DNA of 64,000 nt, from positions 1 through 64,000 of the forward strand of contig WBMV01003152.1 in assembly GCA_013396655.1 (NCBI GenBank), in the 5' to 3' direction. A program made the translations under genes and the position numbers. This DNA is from Campylorhamphus procurvoides. Its lineage: Eukaryota > Chordata > Aves > Passeriformes > Dendrocolaptidae. Each line of letters begins with the position of its first letter. Positions within the stretch are counted from its first letter, which is position 1. The notes under the pieces were generated by a model. The model saw only the letters and a program-made list of their open reading frames with translations, did no database searches and had not been told where the DNA came from. This document shows positions 29,162-43,100 of this stretch, piece by piece.

Positions 29162-29295
29162 CACAGAAACCAGAGGTCTACAGCCACTATAAAGAGCACA
29201 CACAAAATGCACAGAAAGCCTATGGATGCACAGAAACCAGAGGTCTACAGCCACTATAAAGAGCACACACAAAATGCACAGAAAGCCTATGGATG
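29162..29295. repeat. Perfect 67-bp tandem duplication
   Basis: Two adjacent copies of a 67-base unit starting CACAGAAACCAGAGGTCTAC and ending GAAAGCCTATGGATG (29162-29228 and 29229-29295). I see no mismatch between them, which implies a recent duplication. Confidence 0.93.
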
Positions 29296-30663
29296 CAAGA
29301 ATATTTGGTCAAAGCAGCAAATTAATTAGCCCAGGACACTCAACAGTTGCACAAAACTTCTGGTCTCGGAAGGGAGAGGGGGGCAGACCCACAACAACAG
29401 TGGGAACGTGTGGTTGCTGCAGCTTGGCCTCTTAGATGTAGTGGTGGAGCTTGAAGCCTGTGGCATTCCTGAGACCCGGCTTCTCACACCCACACTCACA
29501 CCCACCTCAGCGAAGAAGTGCCACAGCTTGTGGCAAGCAGGGCTGTGGAGCTTCTGGGCAGCACCTCCCACCTCTGCTCACTGATGACCCACTGTCACCA
29601 AAAGGGCACTGGATAGACAGGGACTGCCAGGTCAGGAGAGCAGCTCAGTGGGGGCATCGTTTAGCCCTGAGGATACATCAACAGATAAACTCTTGCAATA
29701 AATTGTTTTATGTGCTAAAATAGGCATCTCCTCTCTCCAGCTCCTGTCTGTGCTAAGAAACTAGGTGTGATCCATCTAATGAAGGTAGATCTTTGTGGGC
29801 TTAAAGATCGCATTTGCCATTACTTTATTTTGATGAGTAAGACCTGAAATAAAGCAAACTTTTATTTTAGATTTTGTTTCAGTGAAAAAAGTTGAAATAC
29901 AGGGAATAAGCATTAATGAAGAGCTTGGATATAAGTGTCCTGCCGTGTTTTTAATCTTTTAATTATACTTTGCATCTCAAGTGCTTTTTAATAGGAAGTA
30001 AAATCCAGTTACTAAACAGAAACAAATTTCTTAGATGTACATCAGAAGTATACTCTGAGCGCCACTTCTAAATATAGAAAGCCAACGGCTCATGAACGTG
30101 TGATATTGGTTGCTTTAATTAAACTCTAGTCCATGAAAAATACAAGTACGAAAAGCGACAAGGAGTGAAAGAGTAAGTGCAAAAAAAAGGTATTGCACAG
30201 GAAATAACATTTATTTCCACAAGACTCTCAAATACCTTTGATGTCAGCCATCTCAATTAGTGCAAATACCACTGGTTAATACTGGCAGTGAACTGTACCA
30301 GTGAAGGCAGGCAGAGAGAGGCCAGATGCCTTCAAAGACTGATCCAACAAGTGGCCAGTGTGAAAGGAGGGATGTGGGATTTCTCCTTCTGAAACAGCAC
30401 GTTGAGACTGGGTGGTCAGACTTCACAGGGAAACAGGATTCCTCATCCTATTCAGTTAGTGCCTTTTTCAGTGCTTTACAAACTGCTAAACTTATTTTTA
30501 TTAAAGAAGCCCAACTGCTTGTATTTATTTTTTTTCTGTTTTGTTCTGAATTTCAACTGGATTTGACTGTCTTTAAACCAAATATATTCTGTATCCTGTA
30601 AGGGGAAAGGGGTTACAGTTCCCTGTAAATCTGTTGAACAGTTGTCAAAGAGTCAAGTCAAAG

Positions 30664-30727
30664 AGGGCTAAGAGTTGGACTTGATGATCCTTGTTGGTCC
30701 CTTCCAACTCAGCATATTCTGTGCTAA
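30664..30727 (+). mobile_element. Short CR1 3' end, plus orientation
   Basis: GTTGGACTTGATGATCCTTG, then GTCCCTTCCAACTCAGCATA and TTCTGTG, the sense CR1 terminus. Confidence 0.82.
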
Positions 30728-32994
30728 CAGTACCTTTTAAATGTTACAAACATTATTTTGTTTATATTTGCCATGTTCTGGGTCAGATTTGCAAACTGGA
30801 CATTTTTTTTTCAAATAGATTTATACTCTAGGTAAACTTTATCCCAACTTTCACTAAAAGCATTCAGCAAAATAGGGCAGTAAAATACAGTGAAAACAAC
30901 ATGTACCATAAAACTACCATATTGGCAATTTCAGGTACTGTTTATATCGCAAATATGATTTGGTATATTAAATTTATCTTGCCCTTTGAAAGATTTTATA
31001 TGCAACCTGAAAACTCAATGCAATGGATAGTTTGAAGTAATTTATGACAGCTCCATTCAGAGAAAGACCATTTGGCACACACAGTTCCAGGTTTGGAGAA
31101 GTTGTCAGTATCCTTTATTCTAGCTCTCTGCTAACAATGGCAGAAAAAAAGGCTAAAATGGCTGTATCCATATAAATAGTAGCATTTATAGTACATCTTC
31201 CAGAAGATTGGCAGCCTCGATTCAATGACCTCAGTTGATGGAGATGTCCCAGGGACAAGTTATTCACACAGATTGAGAAAAACCCTTTTAACATGAATGG
31301 TCTGTTTTCAGTTTTAACTTCGCTGTCAGATAACAAGAGAAAAGCAAATAATCCAATCAACTTTTGCTAAGAGAACCTGCTTATGAGCTTCCCCACTGCC
31401 CATCACAGTGAGGCAGTCAGTCTTCCAGGCCCTGACTCATCTCTGAGTCACTTTTCTTTCAGGTTCTTTCCCCCCACCATTTCTGGAAGCATTCAAATCA
31501 CTGTTAAACTTTCCATTTACTGCTTGGGTACTTCACAGTTAAAGCACCCAGAGATCACCCAGAGTCTCTTTAGCTATAAGGCTGACCCTGGGAATTCAGA
31601 GTCCCTTCCTTCTGGTACAGCAGCACTGGAACACACAAAGTCTCAAACCACCACTACTGCATTTCACTGACAGTGAATGCTTCATATTTCACACTTCTTT
31701 GAAAATGTATCTGTTTTTAAGCTCACAGTATTGCTGTAACTTCAAAATCACTTCACTTTTATCTTTTTTTAGAGCAGTTACCACAAAAGTATTTTTCCCT
31801 GACCTACCTAAAAAGGAGGAATAACTTTAAAAATATTAAAAATCATATTTAAAGACAGGGCAGCATGAGCACAGTATGGAAATACATATTCTTTGTAATC
31901 TGAGGGAAGTCTCTAGAGGTCATGAAAGAAATAATGCTCTAAATGTTAGGATGAAAGAACTACTTCAAGTTTCTCACTCCTTCATAACTCTCTGTTCATG
32001 TGAACAATTCCCAACATTGTTGTGTCTCAGCTTCTCACTTTCATAGGAGGAATAAAAACACTGCAATACTTATTAACTCACACAGCTCTACTAAGAAATA
32101 CATTAGTGTTTTAGGTGCAAAAATACTACAGTAGTAGAGCAACAAACATGCTACATCTAGTTACTAAGAAATACCGACTCAGAAGCTCTTACTATACAAC
32201 AGTATTTTATTGCTAACAAATACAGTAATAACAAAACTACTGAACATGTGTATAAAGTTACCCGGTTACAAACAGAACTAGAAAAATGACGAGTATTTAG
32301 TGTGCATTTTCACAGGAGATATTTCATATCTTTCTCATTGTTCTCAGCAGCAAGAATTCTGTGGATTTTCAATGAGGAAATTCTAAAAGAAATTTCCTTC
32401 CCATTGAAGGCAATAAATTACAAATGCTAAAATGCAGGCACTGTAATATTAAGGTAAAGACATTCAATTTTTAATGCATGACAGATAAAACAATTAACTT
32501 TGGTTTATCAGAACTGTAGTTCCTATTGTTTCAGCATTTACATGTCCTTTGTACCATGCAATTTTCATTGTTCAAAGCATCACCATGAATGCTGCCCAAA
32601 CTCCCAGCACAGTAATTTCCTTGCATGATACCAAAATATTGAGAAATATTGTGATCAAATGCCAGATGCTGGACAGTCTTACAAAATGCACTGACATTTA
32701 GGTTTAGAAAACAGCAAAATCCTGTATCCAAATTATCTCAAGCAATAAATCCCATTGGCTCTTAAGAAATCCTGACACAAATGAAGCCAAACTATGAAAT
32801 TGTTACCTACATCAGTAGTACTTGCTCTAGAGAACCCCCCTATCATAAGAAAGGCTACATGTATTAAGGCCTTTTTGATTGAGAGAAAATACATTGCTGT
32901 AGCGTACAGAAATTAAGCTTTGTAGAAAAAGTATTAAGGCCATCTTCTGAGTAAACAGATCGTTAAACAAGCCTGTATATTAATAACTCAGCAG

Positions 32995-34007
32995 TTTATT
33001 TTCTGCAAGATATTTCTCTACAGATTATTTAAAAAAAATTAAGTTACTGTCGTAGAAACACTGTGAAATGAGCTTTCACTGCAGTTCAACCCCAAAGTGT
33101 GTACTTCAGATTCTGTCCACCAAAGCCAGAGGTGTGAGGTGTTTCCTTTGGCGTGATGCTCTGGAACACCATGCCAGCAGAGGCTCCAAGAGACATTTTT
33201 CTGAAGCAGTGCTGCACCTACTGCATCATCCCTGTAACAAGAAGCACAGCTGCCTGATCAGGCTCATCCCAAATAGCGGTGCATGTCACAGATAAAGGCA
33301 CAACCTGCTTTACTCAGAACGGGCCCACATTGTCTGACCACCAGGGACTCCTGCCTTCAGCAACCCCCTAACGGAACCATGTGACCCTTCCCAAGTTTGT
33401 ACAATACATACAAAACAGTAGTTGTAAAGATTGACCTTATGCAGTCAGTTATTTACAAAATTCATTTTTATGTACAAAATAAATTGCTATAATTCCAGCT
33501 TCCCTTTCATATTCAGTGTACAAGCTACCATAAACCAGTGCTGTAATTGATACAACATGACACAGAATTCAGAGAGAGTCTGTAAATTTGCGTATCCCTT
33601 ATTTAAGTGATATTACTTTTTAAGAGGCAGTAAAAAATAGAAAAAAATCAACAAGTGTTGAAAAGTATTGAAGAAGCAGATGGAACTTTTATACCTTGAA
33701 AAGTAACAGTGCTTTCTAAGCATTACTTTAATGCAAATCATTAGAAAGTGTTCTTTATATAATGAATAATATTTGTCTCTCATCTTTTTCTTATATTACT
33801 GCCATGTCCTACAGAACTTCAATTTCCATTTTTCCTGGATAGGATTAAATACAGTACATTATTGTTAGCTCTTCCCACAACAAAACATACATTTTTTTAA
33901 GTGCAAAGCAAGATACGTGTGTTTTTTAATAAGGCACAGAATATCCATTATTTCCAGTGTAACACAGAGTTCATATCAGTTTTATATATTTCAAATGTTC
34001 ATATCTT
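32995..34007 (-). other. FZD6: FZD6 3' UTR (inferred)
   Basis: About 1.0 kb of AT-rich sequence follows the stop on the minus strand, to an AATAAA at 33000-32995. A later AATAAA at 32211-32206 would give about 1.8 kb. ATTAAA variants also occur nearer the stop, for example 33732-33727. The extent is inferred. Confidence 0.45.
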
Positions 34008-34161
34008 TCAAGGATTTGAACTGTTTCCTGAATCCAGCTCCCTTCTGGCATCTGAAGCTGAGTAGACAAGCAGTGATATGGAAGCTGACTGTGAGACATC
34101 AGGTATTTGGGAACAGCTGCTTTGTAGCGGAGATTCACTAAAATCATTTTTCGGAGTTACT
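34008..34161 (-). CDS. FZD6: FZD6 terminal coding exon 6 (C-terminus)
   Basis: The acceptor is cttgcag. It encodes [15 protein letters not shown] through [15 protein letters not shown] to the end NSSNP. The stop TGA is at 34010-34008. It aligns with the human ISPKSD to SLLVHPVSGVRKE tail, but the last residues differ. Confidence 0.93.
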
Positions 34162-37100
34162 CTGCAAGTAATGAAAAATAAAACACAGTAAATTTTAAGC
34201 ACAGTGCATTACCCTGGGAAAAACTGAGCAATGAAATCATAACATATCTTCAGTTGTATTGTTTTCAAGAGAGTGCAAGACAGTTCTGTACATTTTTTTA
34301 AGCTTAGGGTTATCATTTTTCAGACCCATCACCTCTCAAAGTGATTGAAGTGCAGTCACAAATTTCTTGGAGCTGAAGCTCCATCACTTAACACTTAAAA
34401 GAAAAAACACCATCCTACAAAATAGCCCATATGCTACAGATACATGGTCACATGGAACAATCTGTACATTCTCTTGACAGCTGCTGTGGGTTAGCTGCAC
34501 ACTGAGAGCACACTGATTCTTCAGAGAGAAGAACAGAAAACATACAACAACAGTGGTAATATGCATAAACAAGCAAAAGATTGAGTTCAGGTGCCTTACC
34601 TTCCTTCACCTACTCTCTTCGTACTCTCAGCCAAGCTACTCATATGACATGTGCTATCTGCTTTGTTTCTTCTTTCCCCCTGATCCATGGTCAATTTGGA
34701 ACCAGATAACATTTGATCTCCACTGTTTTCGCCTTCCTCGACTCTTCGGGCTGATGTTCCATCTGCCTCTATCTCTTTCTCAGATGTCTCTGGAGAGGTT
34801 TTAATTTCTGCAACAGTTTCTTGGTTTAAGTAATCATGATTAGTGATTGCTACTGCAGAAGTTCCATGATTTGTTGTTCCACCTGTACTGGTCCCCATTG
34901 ACTTTGAAATTACTTTCAGTCTATGTGAAGTTGACTTGTAGTGCTTCTTTTTATGTTTAACTTTGGAATTGTGCCTCAAGAAAAATTCACATGATTCTTG
35001 CAGCACTCTTCGACTCTCACTGATTGGACTGAAAGAGAACACAAGCATGTAACTAAATGAAGAGGAAAACTTCGGCTATAATGTAATGAAGACTTGTACA
35101 CAAGACCCTGAAAGAACAGCAACCAGTGATGCAACCTGAGCTGGATGTTAATGAAGGAGAAAAAAAAGTTGTATGTGAAAAGAGGAAAAAAAAATCTGAT
35201 CATAATAGCTCCAAAGTAATTATGTCTGTGGAACAATTAAATCAGATTTCTACATTTCTTACTTCGGCAAGTTGGTCCAATGACTTCAGTAGATTAATGA
35301 TCTAAGAGAGGAAAGAAGGATTAGCTCACAAGCAGCTGCATTACCAAGTTAACTTTACATAAAGTGAATCTCATTCAAATGAAAAAAGGTAAGCATTATA
35401 GAAATTACTTCATTATTTAAATCCTTGTAGCTAGAAAGAGTTAACATCTGAAACACAAGAAAAAGTTATACAGGAAATGGAAAAAGAGGGTAGAAGGAAA
35501 GGAAGCCATATGCTCACCATCAAGGAATGTTAAATGTAAAATAAAAGGAACTTAAGGACTACTGCCTTGGGAAATCCAAAGAAATAAATCAATATAAAAC
35601 CACAGTGTAATTTAAAAGTAACAGATAATCTAAAAAAAATAACCAAGGAATATGAAAGAATTGAAAAAAATGACAATGACAACAAATGGAGATGAAATTT
35701 ATGAGCTGTTAAATCCATAGATACAAATTAACTAAAATTAAGTGGTAAAATTGAATTATTCTCCTTCAGAAAAAAAAAAAAAGGAACACTAGATTTATGC
35801 AATAAAAGTGACAGTTCAGTAAGGACAGTTCAATCAATATTAATTTTAAAATAAGACAAGCCTGGCAGAGGAGAAAAGCAGAGGCTATTATTATTGCATG
35901 ACAGTAAACACCACTGAGTACTGTGTCAAATTAGGTGGTCACAACACGTGAGAGGAGCTAAACTGATGACTGAAATTATCTTCCCTCCTTCAACTGGAAA
36001 CCAAAGATGTATTAGTCAATGCTAAACACAGCAATACACCTTCTGCTCTACAAAAGAGAAATCAACAGAGCAAAACATTTTCTATCTTTTGAAAGTGTTG
36101 CCAAAAAGCCACTGCATGTGTAAAACCTCCCCAGACTCCAATGGAATTTTGCTGATGCTCAAAGGCAGCATTTACAGTCTGGAAAAGAAGTTTGAGTACA
36201 ATATTTTGATTACCTGAGCTATATATAAAGCAACATGTCTTAAAGCCAACTCTAAGTATATACTTTAAAAAACAGGAGTAAAAATTTTTTTCTTACTCTC
36301 TTTTGCGGTTTCTGTTGAAGAAATTGGCCCATTCAGAACAGGTCTTTTTACTTCCCACCCAGAAGACTGGAGATATGCCGACAATTAACGTCAGCAAATA
36401 TTTCATCAGAAACAAAAATATTTCTGGTCTTGCTAGCACCTTTGCCTAGAAGATAACAAAGCGCAATAAATGCAAAAATATACTTGTTATTTTTTTAAAT
36501 GCAGAAAACAAATAAATTATATAAATGAGAGACTTTCCCCTTATGGCTGTTGTTCTTTGTTGAGGCTTGTACTGCAGGCAAATGTTAGACATGTACAGTC
36601 AAGTCAGACGTGGCTCATGAGTACAGCTGAATACATACAAAGGAGATTTGCCAGAAGGAAATATTTTTCTTTTAAATTGAAAGGAAAGGTAATTTGGGGA
36701 GTAATAGTATTAATAAACATGTTCTTCAGAGGTAAGTGCGTATGTATAAGATTTATCCCATCAACTTAAAAGAAACAGCAAGTGGACCACAATCATAGAA
36801 AGGTTCAGGTTGGAAGGGACCTTAAAGACCATCTAGTTCCAACCACCTGCCACTGACAGGACACCTTCCACTAGACCAGGCTGATCAAAGCCCCATCCAT
36901 CCTGGCCTTGAACATTTCCAGGGATGACACACCCACAGCTTCTCTGGGCAACCTGTTCCAGTGCCTCACCACCCCCAAAGTAAAACATTTCTTCCTAATA
37001 TCTCATCTAAACCTATTCTCCTTCAGTTCAAAGCCATCCCCCCTTGTCCTGTCACTGCATGCCCTTGTAAAAAATCTCTGTCTTTCTTGTAGGCTCCCTT

Positions 37101-40100
37101 CAGGTACTGGAAGGATTAGTTGGGAGTTAATCAGATTAGACAGCATCTTCAAGGAGCCGCAGGGAACTACAGACAAGCTTTTTGTTTACTGCAAAATTAA
37201 TCCACCTATTTGCAGAACTGTATCATAGGAGCTGAGACATTTACCTCAGTAAGAGATCATTATCCTCTGCTCCCATGCTGCAAATTTAATTTATGTTACC
37301 TGGCTTATCTGCCAGCCCATCTGTGAAAGTCACTACTTTGTTAGCCAGGTAACATTAGCTACTTAAGCTGAAGTTTGTTTTTATTTGTTTTTGATCTGGC
37401 CAATGTAACAAAAGTCTACAAGCCAGTTCAGGTAAGTCACGGATGAGCACACCACTTTTAAGCCACTCCACAATTAGCACACACAGTCTGTTATACGGAC
37501 AGATTCTGTAAAACAGATCTTTGTGTAACGTTTCCTGTTCCTCATCTTGAATGATAGTTTATTTCAACAAAACCATAGATGGTGAGTGTAATGCAATGAC
37601 AGATTACTCGAGACACTTGATTTCTCTTAGTGATGTTGTCTTCTTGTGTATTTGTTCTTAAATGGAAAGAAACAAACACAAATAACTTGTAAGTATATAA
37701 AACTCCCTGCAATTGCAAGAGATTTAATCCACAGAGAGCACTGAACATAGGCAGATTTAGCTTAAAAGCCTTTCCAAGGAAGTTGTTTTTTAAGGGTCAA
37801 ATGTTAAATTCGATCACCTCCACAATTTAAAGTGCTGTTGAGGTTTTTTTCTTTATTTGCTTTTTGTTTGATTGTTTTTTATAAAGAATTCTTTGCATTT
37901 CTGAAAATCACTCTGCAAATGACAGAAATTTGTTCTGTAGTTTCAAGTGTTTTACACTTCCACATTTTGAAGAAAAAAAAAGGCAAAAGTGATTTTAAGT
38001 ATGTGATTATAATCAGCATTTAAAATTCTATTTAGCCTCAATATTGACAAATCATTTTTCAGTGTCAACTGAAATTGATGACAATTCAACTCAAGTACTT
38101 TGATATTGAGCTAGGCACCCAGGCACTGAGCAACTGCTTTTAGGAACAAATATCGTGAAGAATGATCCTCCTCCAAGACAATTTGTAACATGAAGTTCAA
38201 ATATTGTAAGGGTTATATATTCTGTTCGAGCTATGAGTTGGAATTTAATTGCTGAGAGCTACCAATTCGATTAGTGAAAATTTTCAAAGCAAAATTTTCA
38301 TTCCATTGATTTCGACCTGAAGAGGAATTAATCACTCCATGTTCTTGAAACTGATTACTTAACGTGAAAATAATTTACTAACTGCATGGCAGATACAGTG
38401 ATGCACAAGGATTTTTGTTAATTAGCTTTACAGTATTATTTATAAAGGAAACTGTTACTTGCCTGATAAGGACAAGGAATATGGTACTGGTCACAGTGGT
38501 CAAACACCCAAGTAGTTTCCCAGATTTTCCGGTTCACCAGTTCATAAAGGTAACATCCAAGAAGTGCTACAAGTGGCACCAAGTACAAACCACTGAAAAC
38601 TCCAATTCGGATCATGAATTTCTTTAGCTTCTCCTGGTTTCTGCCATCGTGCTGTATGACTTGCCGCACGTGATTTAAAGAAATAATACCAGCTAAGAGA
38701 AGAGAGAGACCGAAAAAGACACAAAGGCACAATGGCAAAAGCACAAAGTACAGAGAGGCATCCAGATCATAGAGACCCACAAAACAAACTCCACTGATAT
38801 TGTCTCCTTCGACTTTGTTCATAGCAAGGAGCATAATGGTGAGAAAACCTGGTACTCCCCAGGCAACCGCGTGGAACCACATGGCCTTTTGTGCAATAGC
38901 TTCACAGCTCCATTTCCTTCCCGCTGCAAGGAACCAAGTGATTGTAAGAATCACCCACCAAATAGTTCCTGCCATAGTGAAAAAATACAAAACCATGAAA
39001 AGGACAGTACAGGCTTTGTTTTGGGAGCCAAGAACAACCGTTTCACCAATTTCTAACTTATCATCTGCCTCATTACAGGCAGTTCTGTTCCCAAGTAAAA
39101 ATCCAATGAAGTACATTAGAGAGACTATGCTGTAACAGACAGAGTAATATATGATCGGTCTCTCTGGGTACCTAAACCTTTTAACATCAATCAGAAAAGT
39201 CAGGAATGTGAAAAGCGTAGCACAAAGGCAAAAGATTGAAACTATTCCAATGAAGCTTTTTGCCACATCCAATTCATAATTTTTGAAGTACATATTGGGA
39301 CACGGAGGTGCACACTGATCAATTCCTAGAAACTTGTAGCCATGTCCATTGGTAGTGTGTAGGTGCCGGGGACACCAGAATCCATAATCCCTTCGGATCT
39401 GGCCTGGGGTCTTCCGAGTGCCATGTACGTTTGTGGTTACAGCAGCAGTGGCAGGAATGGTCTCATCACAATTAGTTAGTCTGAACAAAGAAACAGAAGA
39501 GGACATATTCACTTCTCAGAAACATGAAAAAATCTGATCCTAAGCACTGTTAAATTTCATAGATAATGCACATGTGCATTATATGAAAAAAAAAATCAGA
39601 TGGCATTATAAAAACCAAACTTCAAATACTTGCATTTTAGAAGATTTCAAGCACATTTATTTAACTGTTACTATCTAGCCATTGTTTTATAGCTTATGAA
39701 ACACTGCACAAATTGCAACCATTCTTTTGGAGATTTAAATTCTGCTGAACTTTTACATACATACATAAAATATTTATAGTAGCTGTTTTCTTTTTTTAAA
39801 TTTTTATAACAATAGACTGTTGGAGACAGGAAAAAATCTTGTCAAAATGGAAGCTTCAATCAATCAGGAAGAAGGCTGACATCATTAATTGATGATTAGC
39901 ATGTGATAATTATTATTTTTGTGTGTGTTATACTGCTATTTCATTGTCAACAACAATGAACCACCTAACTGAAAAAAATAAAAGCAGAGAACACATTGTA
40001 AAAATTATCAATATTTTAGCAATTTTATAGCTCTATGATGTTAACTCAAAAACTGCTCAAGACTCAGCTGTTCCAGGCTTTGATTGGACAGAAGGTGTGT

Positions 40101-43100
40101 TCTTTCCACATGTATAATATTGTGTTAGCAGTGCTGGACATATCTTCGAACTAGGTTACATAACTCAAGCAGGAAAGCATTTACTCACATTGGGATTTGT
40201 GTTTACATGCATCCCAAGTTTAGGTCTACATTTAAAAAGAACAAGTTTTGCATTCTAGCTTTTAGAGTAAGATTCTGTTATCTCAACATTCTTTGTCAAA
40301 CACTATTACAAGAGTCCCTCAACTCAGTTTGCAAGCTCAGCTTGAGCTAAAACCCCCTTCAGTTCTTTGTTTCTCTGCATTATGCTGTTGTCCAAGTAAA
40401 TCCAGTCTAATCAAGAAAACTGATTCTCTGGCACATTCTTTTGTTAACCAGGGGTCACAGTGGAACACATGGAAACATACATGCATGCCTTAACTGGCAT
40501 TATGCATGTCTGTAAGAATACAAAAGTGTGAATCTCAGTATTCCAGTTCCTGTCTGTTCTCATGCCAGCAGGCTCCAGTGGCAGGATCTCTGCTGCTCTA
40601 AGAACACTCCTCATCCCATGTTCTTCTCAGTATTGGCTACCAGGGAGACATCACTTCACATATGAACACAGAAGGTTCATTTCTAGTAAATACTAGCAGT
40701 AATAAAATAACTTAAAGCTGCAGTAAATCCTGCAAAAAGCACAGTTTGATTTAAAATATCTCATACTGTAAACTGGTTTTTCAAAACAACCCTTGCTGTG
40801 CTGAGGGGCACTACTGTTTCACAGATCACACTACATGGGAAAAGTTGATGCCTTCTTGTTTTAAACCCCCACAACTTCAATTTTTCTGCAGAACTATGGG
40901 AAATGGCATTAATGCCACTTGCCATATTCTCTCCAACAGTGATTTGTACCACAGGTCATGCACAGAACCACTGTCCCAGCTTTCCCTGCAATCCTATCAC
41001 AGATTAGCAACTGCATGGGAGTTACAAAAGTTATTGAGGTTTCCAGTCTCTGCTCCTTTCCTGTACCTCTTGACTTGTTAAAAAAAAATCTGGCTTTAAT
41101 AATCCATAGATATCTACAACTGAAGGTCAGAATCTCAAGATTGCATTGGGCTGCTTTCAATTGTTTTCATTTATAATATACAGACATCTTTTCCCCAAAT
41201 ATAGCATTATCTATCTGAAACAGACACATGAACACCTTTGAGAAGAAGCTGAAATTTTGAGAGAGAGTGTTTTGGCAGGCAGTACAGGAAAAGCAACGCA
41301 AGACTAGGTTTGCACATTTATGCAGTAAGGAGCAAGATAAAACTTCTACTATTTAATGCTCTGTGTCCAAATACAGAATATTCTATATTTCATTATCTTA
41401 TGAGTAGTCACTTCTAAACCCCCTAATGAAGTAAGCATGATCATTTACAGTTTAGAGATCAGAAACCAGAGCAAAATCTATGCTATAACAAACCATATTT
41501 TAATCTTTAAGAAATTTATAGTAAAAAAGCTTCCTTTTGCAGGGAACTGAATACTGAAAAGAACTACTTGCAGAACTTTGTTGCAAAAAAGTCACAAGCA
41601 GGAAATTCAGGTGATCATTTAAATAATGAAAAAGGTTTAATAAAGAAATAGTTCCATGCATAAACATTGCACGGTCAGTGTAAGAAGGAGGTTTCAGCAA
41701 GGTGATATTCAGCATTCTGCCTCAGATTTTCAACTCAGTCTGGGTCAAATATGAGAGTACCACTCCCACGTCCTGTCAATATGAGAAATACCCCACCTGG
41801 TACATTCCAGCTCTTCAGGCCAAGCAATTCCAAAAGTGTCCATCAACTGCTTACAGTCAGAATACACTTTCTCACAGAGGCTTCGACAAGGGTGAATCAC
41901 GTGAATTTGATCTAGGCAGGCAGGGACAAAGGCTCTACACAGAAATGTGTGGACGTCTGGTGAACAGTGAAGATTCATAAGAATAAGAAAAGGCTACAGG
42001 GAAGAAAAAGGCTTTGGTTAGCAATTTAAAAAAGAAAATTCAAGGCATCAAAACTAACTTTCATCGCTACGGCTCACATTTAATCCCCCGTAGATTTGAA
42101 AAGATGTTAGAAAATACTGTTTGTTCAGCAGCTGTGAAAAAGCAAAACCCGCTGTCCTGAGCAGCAAGAAGCTCCATTAGCACTTCCAGCCCAGCCCTTG
42201 CCTCAGGGTCTTGGCCAATCTGTGACTATCCGAACCTGATTTTTCCTATTTGACATTAGAAATCTGAAAGGTATTATGAAAGCCCAAGTTTTTTAGAACA
42301 TAGGGTAAAACACTGAGTTCCTTTGTACACCAGTTAGCTTCAGAACAAGAGCCCTGAGATTTCTAAAGGTGTGTCTGTTCGTGCAGTTCGTGTTAGATTA
42401 CATTTTCAGTCCTAAGTGCTGTGCTGTACTCATCTTCTCTCACACTAGAGAAGTGTGGGGGTTTTTTGATTAATGAGGTCCAAATATAATTATTTCTCAT
42501 TTTTGAAACATCTCATTTCAAACCTCTCTCAACATGACTGTGAATTTCTCTGCCTGTATTCTTGCAGAATTCGTAGAATGAAATTTAACCAAACATTCTT
42601 CTGCCCAGTGCATTCAATTCATTAGTCAGAGTCAGAGAGGCACTTAAGGAAAAAAAACCCCCAGTGTTACTTCTCTACATTTTATCAGCTTTACTACTAG
42701 GGCGTACTGTTTTTAGGCAATACTATCATGGGTGCACATTTCAGACAAACCAGGAGTTGCTGGTCATTTTTGCAAGTACTGCATGGTTTTAAGGACAGCT
42801 TACAGAAGCAAGCAGAGGGCTCACATGCTGGCAGCATCACCAGGCATGCTCCTGGAATTCTACATGGGCCCAACATCTATGGCAGTGGGGTTTACAGGAG
42901 GGACAGAGGTGGTCCTGTTGGGAGGCTGTGGAAGTAGAGCCTCACGACAGCATGCACAAGCAGAAATAAAACCAAAGCAGCTGACCACGTGTGTTAGTGA
43001 GCTGTCAATGACTCTGGGCACATGGATGTTCTATCACAGACCAGTCAGGGCCATGAGGTGCCTGGCACTGCCAGGACACAGAGCATGTAACATGCTGTGC

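Larger units (their letters stand above)
24601..32205. other. Intergenic region between CTHRC1 and FZD6
   Basis: About 7.6 kb contains no recognised gene. It holds the (ATTTT)n array (29005-29067), a 67-bp tandem duplication (29162-29295) and a CR1 3' end (30664-30727). The longest open frames, such as 163 codons at 27747-28238, show no family resemblance. Because it lies upstream of CTHRC1 and downstream of FZD6, it may hold regulatory DNA for either. Confidence 0.7.
34162..38462 (-). other. FZD6 introns 3, 4 and 5
   Basis: Intron 5 is 34162-34599, intron 4 is 35029-36296 and intron 3 is 36446-38462. Intron 3 has a GC-AG boundary and contains a CR1 fragment in gene orientation (36791-37115). 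Poly-A runs occur at 35769-35782. Nothing else was recognised. Confidence 0.85.

Noticed and set aside
38800..39135. 111-codon plus-strand frame
   Set aside because: It is the antisense shadow of FZD6 coding exon 3.
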